The position numbers and the translations under genes are program-made. Positions 44,929-54,674 of a stretch of 64,000 bases of DNA are shown here, in pieces. The notes beneath the pieces are model-generated. The model was not told the DNA's origin. It searched no databases and worked only from the letters and a program-made list of their open reading frames with translations. The stretch's first letter is position 1, and every line of letters begins with the position of its first letter. Source of the stretch: Vogesella indigofera (lineage in GTDB: Bacteria; Pseudomonadota; Gammaproteobacteria; Burkholderiales; Chromobacteriaceae); contig NZ_JAQQLA010000003.1 in assembly GCF_028548395.1 (NCBI RefSeq), positions 719,820-783,819 of the forward strand, read 5' to 3'.

Positions 44929-45738
44929 TCAGGAAAAAACGCGGTGCGACAGCGCCGGCAGCCGGGTGCGCACCGAGTGTATGATTTCGGGGTCGATCTC
45001 GGCGATGACCACGCCTTCGCCCTTGTCCAGCTGGGCGACAATGCGCCCCCACGGGTCGATCACCATGCTCTGGCCATGGGTCTTGCGGCCGTTCTCGTGG
45101 CTGCCGCCCTGTGCCGAGGCCAGCACGTAGCACTGGTTTTCGATGGCGCGGGCGCGCAGCAGCACTTCCCAGTGCGCCTCGCCGGTCTGTGCGGTGAACG
45201 CCGCCGGCAACACCAGCAGGTCAAACGGCGCCATCTGGCGGAACAGCTCGGGGAAGCGCAGGTCGTAGCAGATGCCGAAGGCGATGTCGGCCAGCGGCGT
45301 TTCCGCGCGCAGCGGCTGGCTGCCGGCGACGATGCTGTCCGATTCGCAGTAGCGCTCGCCGTTGCCGGTAAAGCCGAACAGGTGGATCTTGTCGTAGCGG
45401 CTGTGCACGCTGCCGTCCGGCGCGAACAGCAGCAGGCTGTTCAACACCTTGTTGTCGGCATCACAGGCCAGCGGCAGCGTGCCGCCCACCAGCCACACGC
45501 CATTGTCGCGCGCCATCGCCGCCAGCTGCTGCTGGATCGGCCCGTCACCAAACGGCTCGCGGAGGCGCACCTTGTCGCCTTCTTCGCGCCCCATCAGGCA
45601 GAAATACTCCGGCAGCACCACCAGTTGCGCGCCGTCAGCGGCCGCCTGCGCCACCAGGCGGGCGGCGGTGTCGAGGTTCTGTTGCGGCTGGGTGGTGGAC
45701 ACCATCTGGATGGCGGCGACCTTGAAAGCTGTCTTCAT
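44929..45738 (-). CDS. Carbon-nitrogen hydrolase (Nit1/deaminated glutathione amidase-like)
   Basis: This 269-residue nitrilase-superfamily amidase carries the catalytic triad Glu (VVLPEYF), Lys (YDKIHLFGF) and Cys ([10 protein letters not shown]). The length and context fit the Nit1/YbeM group, which repairs deaminated glutathione. It lies 11 bases before tldD and 9 bases after yhdP, so the three form an operon. Confidence 0.92.
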   Translation of the reverse strand: MKTAFKVAAIQMVSTTQPQQNLDTAARLVAQAAADGAQLVVLPEYFCLMGREEGDKVRLREPFGDGPIQQQLAAMARDNGVWLVGGTLPLACDADNKVLNSLLLFAPDGSVHSRYDKIHLFGFTGNGERYCESDSIVAGSQPLRAETPLADIAFGICYDLRFPELFRQMAPFDLLVLPAAFTAQTGEAHWEVLLRARAIENQCYVLASAQGGSHENGRKTHGQSMVIDPWGRIVAQLDKGEGVVIAEIDPEIIHSVRTRLPALSHRVFS

Positions 45739-45747
45739 CTGTGGTCC

Positions 45748-48700
45748 TCAGGGCGTCTTGGCCGGCGGCACGGGGGTGACATTCTCCCCCACCTTGCTGA
45801 CCTGCGGATCGGTCAGGCTGCCGCTGATCTGGTATTCAAAGGAAAATACCTGATTAATCGGGTCTTGCAATATTTTTTGCGTCAGTAGCGTCGCCGCGCC
45901 CAGCAGCGGGTTGACCAGGGTAGCACCGGCCAGCAGCGACACGCTCTCGGAAATGTGCGGCGTGATGCGGGCGCGCACGCTCTGCTGGTTGCGCGGCAGG
46001 TCGGCCTCGCCGCGCAGGGTGACCTGCGCCGCCGGCCCGGTCATGCGCACATCGTCGGAGGCAAACACCCCGTCGCGGACGACGGCGGAGCCGGTGATGG
46101 CATCAAAGGCAAAACCGCTGCTGAACACATCGGTGAAGTCCAGCCGGATGCGGCGCGACAGCGACTGCAGGCTGAGGATGCCCAGCAAGCGCGCCACGCC
46201 AGGGTTGACCTGGGCAAAGCGGCCGTCGCGCACATCCAGCCGCAGCTGGCCGCCGAGGCGCGCCAGCTCGAAGTCGTGCAAACGCCCCGGCCACGTCAGC
46301 TGGCCGTCCAGCCGGCCGCGACCACCGTACAGCGCATCCACGATGCCGAAGCGCGTCAGCACGCCGCCGGCATTCTCTGTATCGAAGGCAACGTCAACCC
46401 GCGTCTGCGGCTGGCTGCTGCCCTCGCGCGGTGCTACGCCGGTGACCTGCATGCGCCCTTCCGGCATCTGCAGCGTGACCTTGTCCAGCTGCCACTGCTC
46501 GCCGCGCGGCTGTGCCTGCAGCGTCAGCTGGCCGAGCTGGTACTGCTCCCAAGACAGCTGCGTCACCGCCAGCTCCAGCGCCGGCACGCTGACATCGGCC
46601 AGCTGCGGCCCGGCATTGCTACCGCCGGTAGCCAGCGCGGCGGAATCTTCCGGCAATGGCAGGATCAGTCGCGACAGCTGCGCCTGCACCCGCCCGCCAT
46701 CGGCCGCACTGTAGCGCAACTGCCCGGCGGCCTCGCGACTGTCCAACTGCAGCTGCAGCGGCGCATCACCGCCATGCCAGTCGAGGCGACTGTCGACGTC
46801 GTGCAACCGGTAACTGGCCAGTTGCAGCAGCGGCGTCGCCAGCTGCAGTTGCAGCGGCAGGTCGGCACCCCCCGTGCCGCCGCCCGTACTGATGGCCGTT
46901 CCGAGCTGCTGCACCACGCCCAGCCACGGCAGCAGGTCCAACTGCGGCTGGCGGATGGCGATGCCGATCTGTTGCGGACTGGCCGGCACCTCGGCGCCGA
47001 CGCCAACGCCGACACCACGCAGATTGCCGTGACTATCCAGCGTCACCGTGCCCTGCGCCCGTTCCTGCTGTTGCCAGGCCAGCTGCCAGCCCTGCAAGGT
47101 TGGCCGCAAGCGTAGCTGCAGCGGCCATTCGGCGTCGGCCGGCTTGGCCAGCGGCTCCGGCGCCTGGATCGCCACCCCGCGCAGGCTCAGCAGCAGCTGC
47201 AGGTCATCAAGATTATTGCTGATGTCGAAATTGGCCTGGTACGGCGTGCGGCCAGACACCAGCGGCGACAGCAGCGGCACATACTGCTGCAGCACCGGGG
47301 TGATGGCGGCGTCGCCCTGCACCGAAAACTGCATCACGTCATCGCGACGCTGCGTCGCGGTCAGCCGCCCCTGCCCGCCAAAGGCGGCAAAGCTGATCCC
47401 CGGCGAGCTCACGCCGCGCTCGTTGAAATTCAGCACGCCGCGTACCGCCTGCAACGGCGGCAGCGGCAGCTGGCGGAACTGCAGACTGTTGCCGGGTAGG
47501 CTCACCTCACCGCGCACCTTGCTCTGCAGCAACGCCGACAGCGGAATGTCCAGCCCCAGCTTCAGCGCGGCCTCGCCCTGGCTGTCGATGGTCGACAGGA
47601 ATCCGCCCAGCCAGTCGTCCACCAGGCTGCTGCGGGTGTAGGCCAGCATCTGCGGCAGCGCGCCGCGCGCCTGGCCGTCGATCAGCAGGTGCGCCGGCTG
47701 CGTCATCAGGTCCGGCAGCCGCACCTTGACCGCCTGCAGCGCCACGCCGGCGGTGCGCGCCGTGGTGGCATCGACCAGCACGTGGTCGTTGCGCATCGCA
47801 AACTTGCCGTCGATGGCGGTGATGTCAGGCCAGGCGCGATCAAAGCGCAACACGCCGCTGGCCACCTCGGCATCGACATCGAAACGGCCGCCGGCATCAT
47901 TGCCGAACGGGAAGCGGCTGAAGTCGCCCTCCACCCGCGCAGTGACGTTGCGCGCCGTGCCGCCGACCAACGCCATGTCCAGCCAGTCCAGCGTGCTGCG
48001 GCCGATCACCGCCGGCAGGTAGCGGCTGACGCGGGCCACCGCCACCTGCGGCACGCGGATGTCGAGCAGCCCCTGTAGCGCGCCCTGTGCCGGCAGCAGC
48101 CCCTCGCCGCTCAGATCGGCTTTCAGATCGGGGGTTTGCAAGCGTAGCGCCGGCAGCGTGAACTGCCAGCCTTGGCCCTGCCGCTGCCAGCGTAGCTGGC
48201 CGGCCAGCTGCTGCAAGGCCAGCGGCTCGGTCAGTTGCTGCGGCCATGCCAGCGTCAGCCCCTGTCCGGACAGCGACAGCTCGCCGCCATCACGCGCCAG
48301 CTTCAGCTCGCCGTTGAGGCCGCCCTGCAGTGCCGGGCTGGTGCTCAAGGTTGGCCGCAGCTGGCGGAAGGCCGTGCTCAGCCGGTAATCGCGCGGCGCC
48401 CGCCACGACCCCTGCCACTGCCAGCTGGTCTTGCCCAGCTCACCGTCCAGCGACGTCAGCGGCAGCTCGCGCAGCGCGCTGACGCGTTGCTGCAGCACGG
48501 GCCACAGCCCCGCCAACGACACCCCGGACAATTGCACGCGTCCGCCGCGCTGTTCGTGCCAGTTGGCGTCGACCGTCGCGTCGCGCAGCAGCGGGCCGAA
48601 TTCGCCGGACAATGTCAGATGGCTGGCCTGCAGCTGGTGCTGGCCCGCTGCCGCACTGCGGTAGTCCACCTCGCCCGCCAGCCGCGGCAAGGGCAGATCG

Positions 48701-49623
48701 CGCCGCTGCAGTGCCAGCGACACGTCGTCCACCTGCCAGCGTCCCTGCAGCGCGGTGATGCGGCCTTCGGCAAACGCCGCCGTCAGCCGCGAACTGGCGC
48801 GCCCCTGGCCGGCAAACGGCGCCGTCGGCCAGTAGCGCTTGAGCAGCGACAGCTCGCCGCTACCTGCGGCCAGAGTCAGTTCGCCCTGCCATTGCCGCCA
48901 GTCGGCGACGGCACCGCCCTGCCAGCCGGCATCCAGCAGCAGTCCCGGCAGCAGCGGGCTGTCCGGACGGCCGTGCAGTTGCAGGCGATGGCCGCGCCAG
49001 TTGTCCTGCAGCTGCAGGGTCAGCCCTTCCAGTTGCAGCACCGGCAAGGCCAGCAGCTGGTCATGCCAGCTCAGCTGCTTCAGGCTCAGCGTGATGCTGT
49101 CCTGGCGCAGCAACCAGTCCAGCAGCCGGTTGTCGCCCTTGCCGCCGGACAGCGCGATGCCGTTCAGGCTCAGCCGTCCCTGACGGTCGCGCTGCAGCGC
49201 CAGCTGCAAATCGTCCAGCTGCAGGCTGGCCAGCCGCGGTTCGAGATAGAGCCAGCTTTTCCACGCCGGAATCATCTCCACCCGCGACAGGCGGATGGCG
49301 CTGGCGCGCGATACCGGCCGCACCTGCACGTCGTGCAGGGTCAGCACCGGCGCCCACCACTGCCATTCGCCGTCGATGCGGCCAACCTTGATCGCCATGC
49401 CGCTGGCGTCACCCAGCGACTGCTCCAGATACGGGCGCAAGCGGTCCAGGTTCGGCAGCAGCAGGAAGCGAAAACTCAGAAAGGAAACGGCCAGCAGCAG
49501 CAGTGCCGCGGCCAGTAGCCAGGCAGCGGCACGCAGGATGCGACGGGCAGTCCGCAGGATGCGCCAGCTGCGGTCAAGCTGCGTTACATCGGACGGGGAA
49601 GTGGGGGTAGAATGGTCAGTCAC
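45748..49623 (-). CDS. yhdP: YhdP family protein (AsmA-like lipid transport)
   Basis: This ~1291-residue AsmA-like protein has one N-terminal membrane helix (RAAAWLLAAALLLLAVSFLSF) and a very long beta-rich periplasmic part, ending with a DUF3971/AsmA-C region. In E. coli, YhdP with TamB and YdbH bridges the envelope to move phospholipids to the outer membrane. The start is uncertain: GTG at 49623 leaves room before glnE, while ATG at 49650 would lie one base from the divergent glnE ATG. Three exact repeat copies lie inside. Confidence 0.9.
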   Translation of the reverse strand: MTDHSTPTSPSDVTQLDRSWRILRTARRILRAAAWLLAAALLLLAVSFLSFRFLLLPNLDRLRPYLEQSLGDASGMAIKVGRIDGEWQWWAPVLTLHDVQVRPVSRASAIRLSRVEMIPAWKSWLYLEPRLASLQLDDLQLALQRDRQGRLSLNGIALSGGKGDNRLLDWLLRQDSITLSLKQLSWHDQLLALPVLQLEGLTLQLQDNWRGHRLQLHGRPDSPLLPGLLLDAGWQGGAVADWRQWQGELTLAAGSGELSLLKRYWPTAPFAGQGRASSRLTAAFAEGRITALQGRWQVDDVSLALQRRDLPLPRLAGEVDYRSAAAGQHQLQASHLTLSGEFGPLLRDATVDANWHEQRGGRVQLSGVSLAGLWPVLQQRVSALRELPLTSLDGELGKTSWQWQGSWRAPRDYRLSTAFRQLRPTLSTSPALQGGLNGELKLARDGGELSLSGQGLTLAWPQQLTEPLALQQLAGQLRWQRQGQGWQFTLPALRLQTPDLKADLSGEGLLPAQGALQGLLDIRVPQVAVARVSRYLPAVIGRSTLDWLDMALVGGTARNVTARVEGDFSRFPFGNDAGGRFDVDAEVASGVLRFDRAWPDITAIDGKFAMRNDHVLVDATTARTAGVALQAVKVRLPDLMTQPAHLLIDGQARGALPQMLAYTRSSLVDDWLGGFLSTIDSQGEAALKLGLDIPLSALLQSKVRGEVSLPGNSLQFRQLPLPPLQAVRGVLNFNERGVSSPGISFAAFGGQGRLTATQRRDDVMQFSVQGDAAITPVLQQYVPLLSPLVSGRTPYQANFDISNNLDDLQLLLSLRGVAIQAPEPLAKPADAEWPLQLRLRPTLQGWQLAWQQQERAQGTVTLDSHGNLRGVGVGVGAEVPASPQQIGIAIRQPQLDLLPWLGVVQQLGTAISTGGGTGGADLPLQLQLATPLLQLASYRLHDVDSRLDWHGGDAPLQLQLDSREAAGQLRYSAADGGRVQAQLSRLILPLPEDSAALATGGSNAGPQLADVSVPALELAVTQLSWEQYQLGQLTLQAQPRGEQWQLDKVTLQMPEGRMQVTGVAPREGSSQPQTRVDVAFDTENAGGVLTRFGIVDALYGGRGRLDGQLTWPGRLHDFELARLGGQLRLDVRDGRFAQVNPGVARLLGILSLQSLSRRIRLDFTDVFSSGFAFDAITGSAVVRDGVFASDDVRMTGPAAQVTLRGEADLPRNQQSVRARITPHISESVSLLAGATLVNPLLGAATLLTQKILQDPINQVFSFEYQISGSLTDPQVSKVGENVTPVPPAKTP
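47096..47109 (+). repeat. Full-length repeat copy inside yhdP
   Basis: AAGGTTGGCCGCAA; the sense strand of yhdP codes L-R-P-T-L here. Confidence 0.88.
48347..48358 (+). repeat. Dispersed 12-mer repeat copy inside yhdP
   Basis: AAGGTTGGCCGC, again coding L-R-P-T-L in yhdP, about 1.25 kb from the previous copy. Confidence 0.85.
49378..49389 (-). repeat. Dispersed 12-mer repeat copy inside yhdP
   Basis: GCGGCCAACCTT; the sense strand of yhdP codes K-V-G-R-I. It is opposite in orientation to the two copies above. Confidence 0.85.
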
Positions 49624-49651
49624 GATTTCGTCATAGCGTTGAAAGCGCATT

Positions 49652-52318
49652 ATGCCAGCAAATACCGCCGCCATCGCCTCTGCGCGCGCATTCAGTTATT
49701 ACCTCGACCGCCTGCTAGGTGCCCGTCCCGAACAATTCGAAAGGTTGGCCGCAAGACTGGATCTCTGTTTTGACTTGGCGGAGATGACGGCGTTCGCCGA
49801 CTGGCCGGCTTTCGACAGCATCGACACGCTGATGCCGGCGCTGCGCCAGCTGCGCGCCGCGGTGATGGCGCGGCTGATCACCCGCGACCACGCCGGTCTG
49901 GCCGATCTGCATGAAGTCGTCACCACCATCAGCGCGCTGGCCGATTTTGCCGTGCAGCAGGCGCTGCCGGTGGCACGACGCAGCCTGGCTCAGTTCGGCG
50001 ACCCGATCGGCGAGGAAAGCGGCGAGGTGCAGCAGCTGATCGTGATCGGCATGGGCAAGCTCGGCGGCTTCGAGCTGAACGTGTCCTCCGATATCGACCT
50101 GATCTTCATCTATCCGGAAGACGGCGACACCAACGGCCAGCGCAAGACCTCCAACCACGAGTACTTCACCCGCCTCGGCAAGGAGCTGATCCGCGCCATC
50201 AACGACCTCACCTACGACGGCCAGGTGTTCCGCGTCGACATGCGCCTGCGCCCGTACGGCGATTCCGGCCCGCTGGTGATGAGCCTAGCGGCGCTGGAAA
50301 ACTACCTGCTGAGCCAGGGCCGCGAGTGGGAGCGCTACGCCTGGATCAAGGCACGGGTGATGAGTGGCGACGATAGCTACTTGTCGCAGCTGGTACGCCC
50401 CTTCGTGTACCGCAAGTACATGGATTACGGTGCCTACGGCGCCATGCGCGAGCTGCACGCGCAGATCCGCCGCGAGGTGGCGCGCCGCGACATGGCGGAA
50501 AACATCAAGCTGGGGCCGGGCGGCATCCGCGAGGTGGAGTTCATCGCCCAGGTGTTCCAGCTGATCCGCGGCGGCCGCGAGCGCCGCCTGCAGCTGCGCA
50601 GCACGCGCGAAACCTACGCCGTGCTGGCCGAGTTGCGCCTGCTGGAGCCGGAAACGGTCGGCGAGCTGCTGGAGGCGTACACCTTCTTGCGCAACCTGGA
50701 ACACCGCCTGCAGTACCTCGACGACCAGCAGACGCAAAACCTGCCGACCAGTGAAGACAACCAACAGCGCATCGCCGCCAGCATGGGCTTTGCTGACTGG
50801 CACGGTTTCCTCGACGTGCTCAACCAGCACCGCCGTCGCGTCACCCGCCACTTCGAGCAGGTGTTCTTCCTGCCGACCGAAGGCGCTGCCGCCCATCCGC
50901 TGCAGGCGCTGTGGCAGGAGCTGGCCGACAACGACATCAGCGCCACGCTGCAGCAGCTCGGCTACCACGACGCCACCGACGTGCAGCGCCAGCTACGCAG
51001 CCTCGCCGCCAGCCAGCGCTACCAGCAGATGCCGGACAGCAGCCGCAAGAAGCTGGACGCGCTGATCCCGCCGCTGATCGAGGTCGCCGCCGGTTTCGAC
51101 AATCCGGACCTGACGCTGTCGCGCATCCTGACCCTGCTGGAAAGCATTAGCCGCCGCGCCTCCTACCTGTCGCTGCTGCAGGAGTATCCGCAGACGCTGC
51201 AGCGGCTGGCCTCGCTGTACTCGGCCAGCGCCTGGGTGTCGGCTTACCTCAACCGCCATCCGATCCTGCTCGACGAGCTGCTGGATGCGCGCGTGCTGTA
51301 CGCCAGCCCGGACTGGCCACAGCTGGCGGCGCAACTGGAACAGCAGCTGGCCGACTGCCAGGGTGACGTCGAGGCGCAGATGGACACCCTGCGCCACTTC
51401 CAGCATGCGCAGACCTTCCGCCTGGTGGCGCAGGATCTGGCCGGGATGTGGACGCTGGAAGCGCTGTCCGACGAACTGTCGGCGCTGGCCGACATGGTGC
51501 TGGACGCCACGCTGCGCCACGCCTGGCTGGATCTGCCCAAGCGCCACTGCGAGGTGCCGCGCTTCAGCATCATCGGTTACGGCAAGCTGGGCGGCAAGGA
51601 ACTGGGCTACGCCTCCGACCTCGACGTGATCTTCCTCTACGATGATGACCACCCGGACGCCGCCGAGCTGTACTCGCGGCTGGCACGCAAGCTGACCACC
51701 TGGCTGACCAGCGTCACCGCCGCCGGCTCGCTGTACGACATCGACCTGCGCCTGCGCCCCAACGGCACCAGCGGTCTGCTGGTCAGCACCGTCGACGCCT
51801 TCCGCCAGTACCAGCAGAAGGATGCCTGGCTGTGGGAGCACCAGGCGCTGACCCGCGCCCGCTTTGTCTGCGGCGACGCGGCGATCGGCCAGCAATTCGA
51901 GGCCATCCGCCATCAGGTGCTGACTCAGCCGCGCGACATCGCCCAGCTGCGTGACGAGGTGCTGGCGATGCGCGACAAGATGCTGGAAAGCCATCCGGCC
52001 CGCGACGGCGACGTCAAGCATGCGCGCGGCGGCATTGTCGATGTCGAGTTCATCACCCAGTTCCTGATCCTGGCGCACGCCAGTCAGCACCCGGAGCTGA
52101 CCCGCAACAGCGGCAACATCGCCCTGCTCGGCGTTGCGGCCAACGTTGGCCTGATTCCGGCCGAGCTGGCCAACCAGGGTCAGAGCGCCTATCGCCACTA
52201 CCGCCGGCTGCAGCACGCGGCGCGGCTCAATGACAGCCAGACCACCGACGACATCCCGCAGGAAGACTACCGCCATGTGCGCGCACTGTGGCAGTGCACA
52301 CTGCAGGATGAAGCTTGA
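49652..52318 (+). CDS. glnE: Bifunctional glutamine synthetase adenylyltransferase/removase
   Basis: This 888-residue regulator adds or removes AMP on glutamine synthetase according to nitrogen status. Both nucleotidyltransferase sites are intact: GMGKLGGFELNVSSDIDLIFIY in the N-terminal half and GYGKLGGKELGYASDLDVIFLYD in the C-terminal half, each followed by its helical GlnD-like region. The start codon sits almost directly opposite the divergent yhdP start. It has an exact repeat copy at 49741-49754 and a near copy at 52134-52147. Confidence 0.97.
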   Translation: MPANTAAIASARAFSYYLDRLLGARPEQFERLAARLDLCFDLAEMTAFADWPAFDSIDTLMPALRQLRAAVMARLITRDHAGLADLHEVVTTISALADFAVQQALPVARRSLAQFGDPIGEESGEVQQLIVIGMGKLGGFELNVSSDIDLIFIYPEDGDTNGQRKTSNHEYFTRLGKELIRAINDLTYDGQVFRVDMRLRPYGDSGPLVMSLAALENYLLSQGREWERYAWIKARVMSGDDSYLSQLVRPFVYRKYMDYGAYGAMRELHAQIRREVARRDMAENIKLGPGGIREVEFIAQVFQLIRGGRERRLQLRSTRETYAVLAELRLLEPETVGELLEAYTFLRNLEHRLQYLDDQQTQNLPTSEDNQQRIAASMGFADWHGFLDVLNQHRRRVTRHFEQVFFLPTEGAAAHPLQALWQELADNDISATLQQLGYHDATDVQRQLRSLAASQRYQQMPDSSRKKLDALIPPLIEVAAGFDNPDLTLSRILTLLESISRRASYLSLLQEYPQTLQRLASLYSASAWVSAYLNRHPILLDELLDARVLYASPDWPQLAAQLEQQLADCQGDVEAQMDTLRHFQHAQTFRLVAQDLAGMWTLEALSDELSALADMVLDATLRHAWLDLPKRHCEVPRFSIIGYGKLGGKELGYASDLDVIFLYDDDHPDAAELYSRLARKLTTWLTSVTAAGSLYDIDLRLRPNGTSGLLVSTVDAFRQYQQKDAWLWEHQALTRARFVCGDAAIGQQFEAIRHQVLTQPRDIAQLRDEVLAMRDKMLESHPARDGDVKHARGGIVDVEFITQFLILAHASQHPELTRNSGNIALLGVAANVGLIPAELANQGQSAYRHYRRLQHAARLNDSQTTDDIPQEDYRHVRALWQCTLQDEA
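49741..49754 (+). repeat. Full-length repeat copy near the glnE start
   Basis: AAGGTTGGCCGCAA, coding R-L-A-A-R about 30 codons into glnE. Confidence 0.88.
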
Positions 52319-52342
52319 AAACACAAGCGCAACACTCGGCGC

Positions 52343-52348
52343 TATAAT
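52343..52348 (+). promoter_or_regulatory. -10 element of ilvE
   Basis: A consensus TATAAT lies 41 bases before the ilvE start. The -35 region at correct distance is poor; TTGAAA at 52315-52320 is too far (22-base spacer). Confidence 0.55.
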
Positions 52349-52388
52349 TGCGCCACATTAAAAACAGGACTACAGCGGAGAATTCACC

Positions 52389-53312
52389 ATGTCGATGGCA
52401 GATCGCGATGGTTTTATCTGGTACGACGGACAGCTGGTTGACTGGCGCAATGCCACTACCCACGTGCTGACCCACACCCTGCACTACGGCATGGGTGTGT
52501 TCGAAGGCGTGCGCGCCTACGAAACACCGAAGGGCCCGGCCATCTTCCGTCTGCAGGACCATACCGACCGCCTGTTCCGCTCCGCCAAGATCCTCGGCAT
52601 GGACCTGCCGTTCAGCAAGGAGCAGATCAACCAGGCGCACATCGACGTGGTGCGCGCCAACCAGCTCAAGTCCTGCTACTTCCGCCCGATGGCGTTCTAC
52701 GGCTCCGGCAAGCTCGGCATCGCGCCGAAAAAGGACGACGTGCAGGTCATCGTCGCCGCCTGGCCGTGGGGCGCCTACCTAGGCGAGGAAGGCCTGGAGC
52801 AAGGCATCCGCGTCAAGACCAGCTCGTTCACCCGCCACCACGTCAACATCACCATGTGCAAGGCGAAGGCGAACGGCAACTACATGAACTCCATCCTCGC
52901 CAACAACGAGGCGACGGCAGACGGTTACGACGAGGCGCTGCTGCTAGACGTGGACGGCTTTGTGGCCGAAGGCTCCGGCGAGAACATCTTCATCGTCCGC
53001 AAGGGCAAGCTGTACACCCCTGACCTGACCTCCGCGCTGGAAGGCATCACCCGCGACACCGTGGTGCAGCTGGCGCAGGAAATGGGGCTGCAGATCATCG
53101 AAAAACGCATCACCCGCGACGAAGTCTATACCGCCGACGAAGCCTTCTTTACCGGCACCGCGGCCGAAGTGACCCCGATCCGCGAGCTGGATCGCCGCAG
53201 CATCGGCGAAGGCAAGCGCGGCCCGATCACCACCGAGATCCAGAAGCGCTACTTCGATTGCGTCAAGGGTCTGGATGCCGGCAAGCAGCACTGGCTCACC
53301 TACCTCGATTAA
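52389..53312 (+). CDS. ilvE: Branched-chain amino acid aminotransferase
   Basis: This 307-residue fold type IV PLP enzyme transfers the amino group between glutamate and the keto acids of leucine, isoleucine and valine. It shows HYGMGVFEGVRAY, the PLP lysine region CKAKANGNYMNSILA, and the phosphate-binding EGSGENIFIV and TGTAAEVTPI. The length equals E. coli IlvE. The small zinc protein follows by 48 bases. Confidence 0.97.
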   Translation: MSMADRDGFIWYDGQLVDWRNATTHVLTHTLHYGMGVFEGVRAYETPKGPAIFRLQDHTDRLFRSAKILGMDLPFSKEQINQAHIDVVRANQLKSCYFRPMAFYGSGKLGIAPKKDDVQVIVAAWPWGAYLGEEGLEQGIRVKTSSFTRHHVNITMCKAKANGNYMNSILANNEATADGYDEALLLDVDGFVAEGSGENIFIVRKGKLYTPDLTSALEGITRDTVVQLAQEMGLQIIEKRITRDEVYTADEAFFTGTAAEVTPIRELDRRSIGEGKRGPITTEIQKRYFDCVKGLDAGKQHWLTYLD

Positions 53313-53360
53313 CCCATTGGCTAGCCGCCCCGGCACGGGGCACACAAGAAAGTACCGAAC

Positions 53361-53564
53361 ATGGCAGAACTGAAAGAAAACACCGCTCGCTTTATCGAAG
53401 TCACGGCAAAAGACCTGCCGCTGCACTGCCCGACACCGGACATGCTGAAGTGGAACTCGCACCCGCGCGTATTCCTGCCGATCGTGAAGAACGGCGGCGA
53501 GGCACTGTGCCCGTACTGCGGCACCCACTACAAGCTGACCGGCCCGGTTAGCGGCCACCACTAA
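53361..53564 (+). CDS. Zinc-finger (CHCC type, NDUFS6-like) protein
   Basis: This 67-residue protein carries the zf-CHCC motif: CPTPDMLKWNSHPRVFL followed by CPYCGTHY, giving Cys, His, Cys, Cys ligands. It is related to the NDUFS6 accessory subunit of complex I and is widespread in proteobacteria next to ilvE and waaF, as here. Its bacterial role is not settled. A terminator follows. Confidence 0.93.
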   Translation: MAELKENTARFIEVTAKDLPLHCPTPDMLKWNSHPRVFLPIVKNGGEALCPYCGTHYKLTGPVSGHH

Positions 53565-53583
53565 GCCTTCCTGCCCAATGGAC

Positions 53584-53612
53584 AAAGGTGCGGCTTGCGC
53601 TGCACCTTTTTT
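53584..53612 (+). terminator. Terminator after the zinc protein gene
   Basis: AAAGGTGC (53584-53591) pairs with GCACCTTT (53602-53609), followed by more Ts. Confidence 0.82.
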
Positions 53613-53621
53613 GCTTGATAC

Positions 53622-54674
53622 ATGATCAAAAAGCTACTGGTAATCGGCCCTTCCTGGGTAGGTGACGGCGTGATGGCGCAGCCGCTGTACCGTCGGCTGC
53701 ACGAGCGCCACTCCGGCCTGGAACTGCACGTCTTCGCCCCCGCCTGGACCCTGCCGCTACTGGCACGGATGCCGGAGGTGGCCAAGGCGCACCTCAACCC
53801 GTTCGGGCATGGCCAACTGCGCCTGCGCGAGCGCTGGCGCGTGGCGCGCGCACTGCACCGCGAAGGTTTCGACCAGGTGGTGGTGCTGCCCAATTCGCTC
53901 AAGGCGGCGCTGATCCCGTTCCTGGCCGGCATTCCGCTGCGCACCGGTTTTACCGGTGAACTGCGCTACGGCCTGCTCAACGACACCCGCGAGCTGAACG
54001 AGCAGGAGCTGCCGACCATGGTCGAGCGCTTCTGCATCCTGGCCGAGGAACCGCGCCACGCGCTGCACCGCCCGATTCCGCACCCCAGCCTCAGCTCGCA
54101 GCCGGCCGCCCAGCAGGCTGTCGCCGCGCGCCTCGGCCTGTCGCTGGACAAGCAGGTGGTCGCGATGTGCCCCGGCGCCGAATACGGCCCGGCCAAGCGT
54201 TGGCCGCCGCGCCACTTTGCCGCACTGGCGGCGGCACTCGACAGCCACGGCTACCAGGTGTGGCTGTTCGGCTCGGCCAAGGACCAGGACATCGGCGAAG
54301 AAATCGGCCGGCTGGCACAGGGCAAGGCGCTCAACCTGTGCGGCAAGACCGGCCTCGACGAAGCCATCGACCTGATGGCGCTGGCCAAGCTGGCGGTGTG
54401 CAACGACTCCGGCCTGATGCACGTCGCCGCCGCCCTGCACATCCCGCTGGTCGCCCTCTACGGCTCGTCCAGCCCGGACTTCACGCCGCCGCTCAGCGAC
54501 CACGCCGAAATCGTCAACCTAAACCTGGACTGCAGCCCCTGCTTCGAGCGCACCTGTCCCTATCAGCACATGCGCTGCCTGGAAGACATGCTGCCGGAAC
54601 GGGTACTGCAGGCCTGCCTGAAACAGCTCGACACCCGGCCATCCGGCCCATCACAAGAAACGGCGACATCATAA
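53622..54674 (+). CDS. waaF: Lipopolysaccharide heptosyltransferase II
   Basis: This 350-residue GT9 transferase adds the second L-glycero-D-manno-heptose to the LPS inner core. The opening LLVIGPSWVGDGVMAQPLYRRL, the donor-binding MCPGAEYGPAKRWP and the segment CNDSGLMHVAAALHIPLVALYGSSSP are diagnostic. Its stop TAA shares a base with the ATG of the TetR gene. Confidence 0.96.
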   Translation: MIKKLLVIGPSWVGDGVMAQPLYRRLHERHSGLELHVFAPAWTLPLLARMPEVAKAHLNPFGHGQLRLRERWRVARALHREGFDQVVVLPNSLKAALIPFLAGIPLRTGFTGELRYGLLNDTRELNEQELPTMVERFCILAEEPRHALHRPIPHPSLSSQPAAQQAVAARLGLSLDKQVVAMCPGAEYGPAKRWPPRHFAALAAALDSHGYQVWLFGSAKDQDIGEEIGRLAQGKALNLCGKTGLDEAIDLMALAKLAVCNDSGLMHVAAALHIPLVALYGSSSPDFTPPLSDHAEIVNLNLDCSPCFERTCPYQHMRCLEDMLPERVLQACLKQLDTRPSGPSQETATS

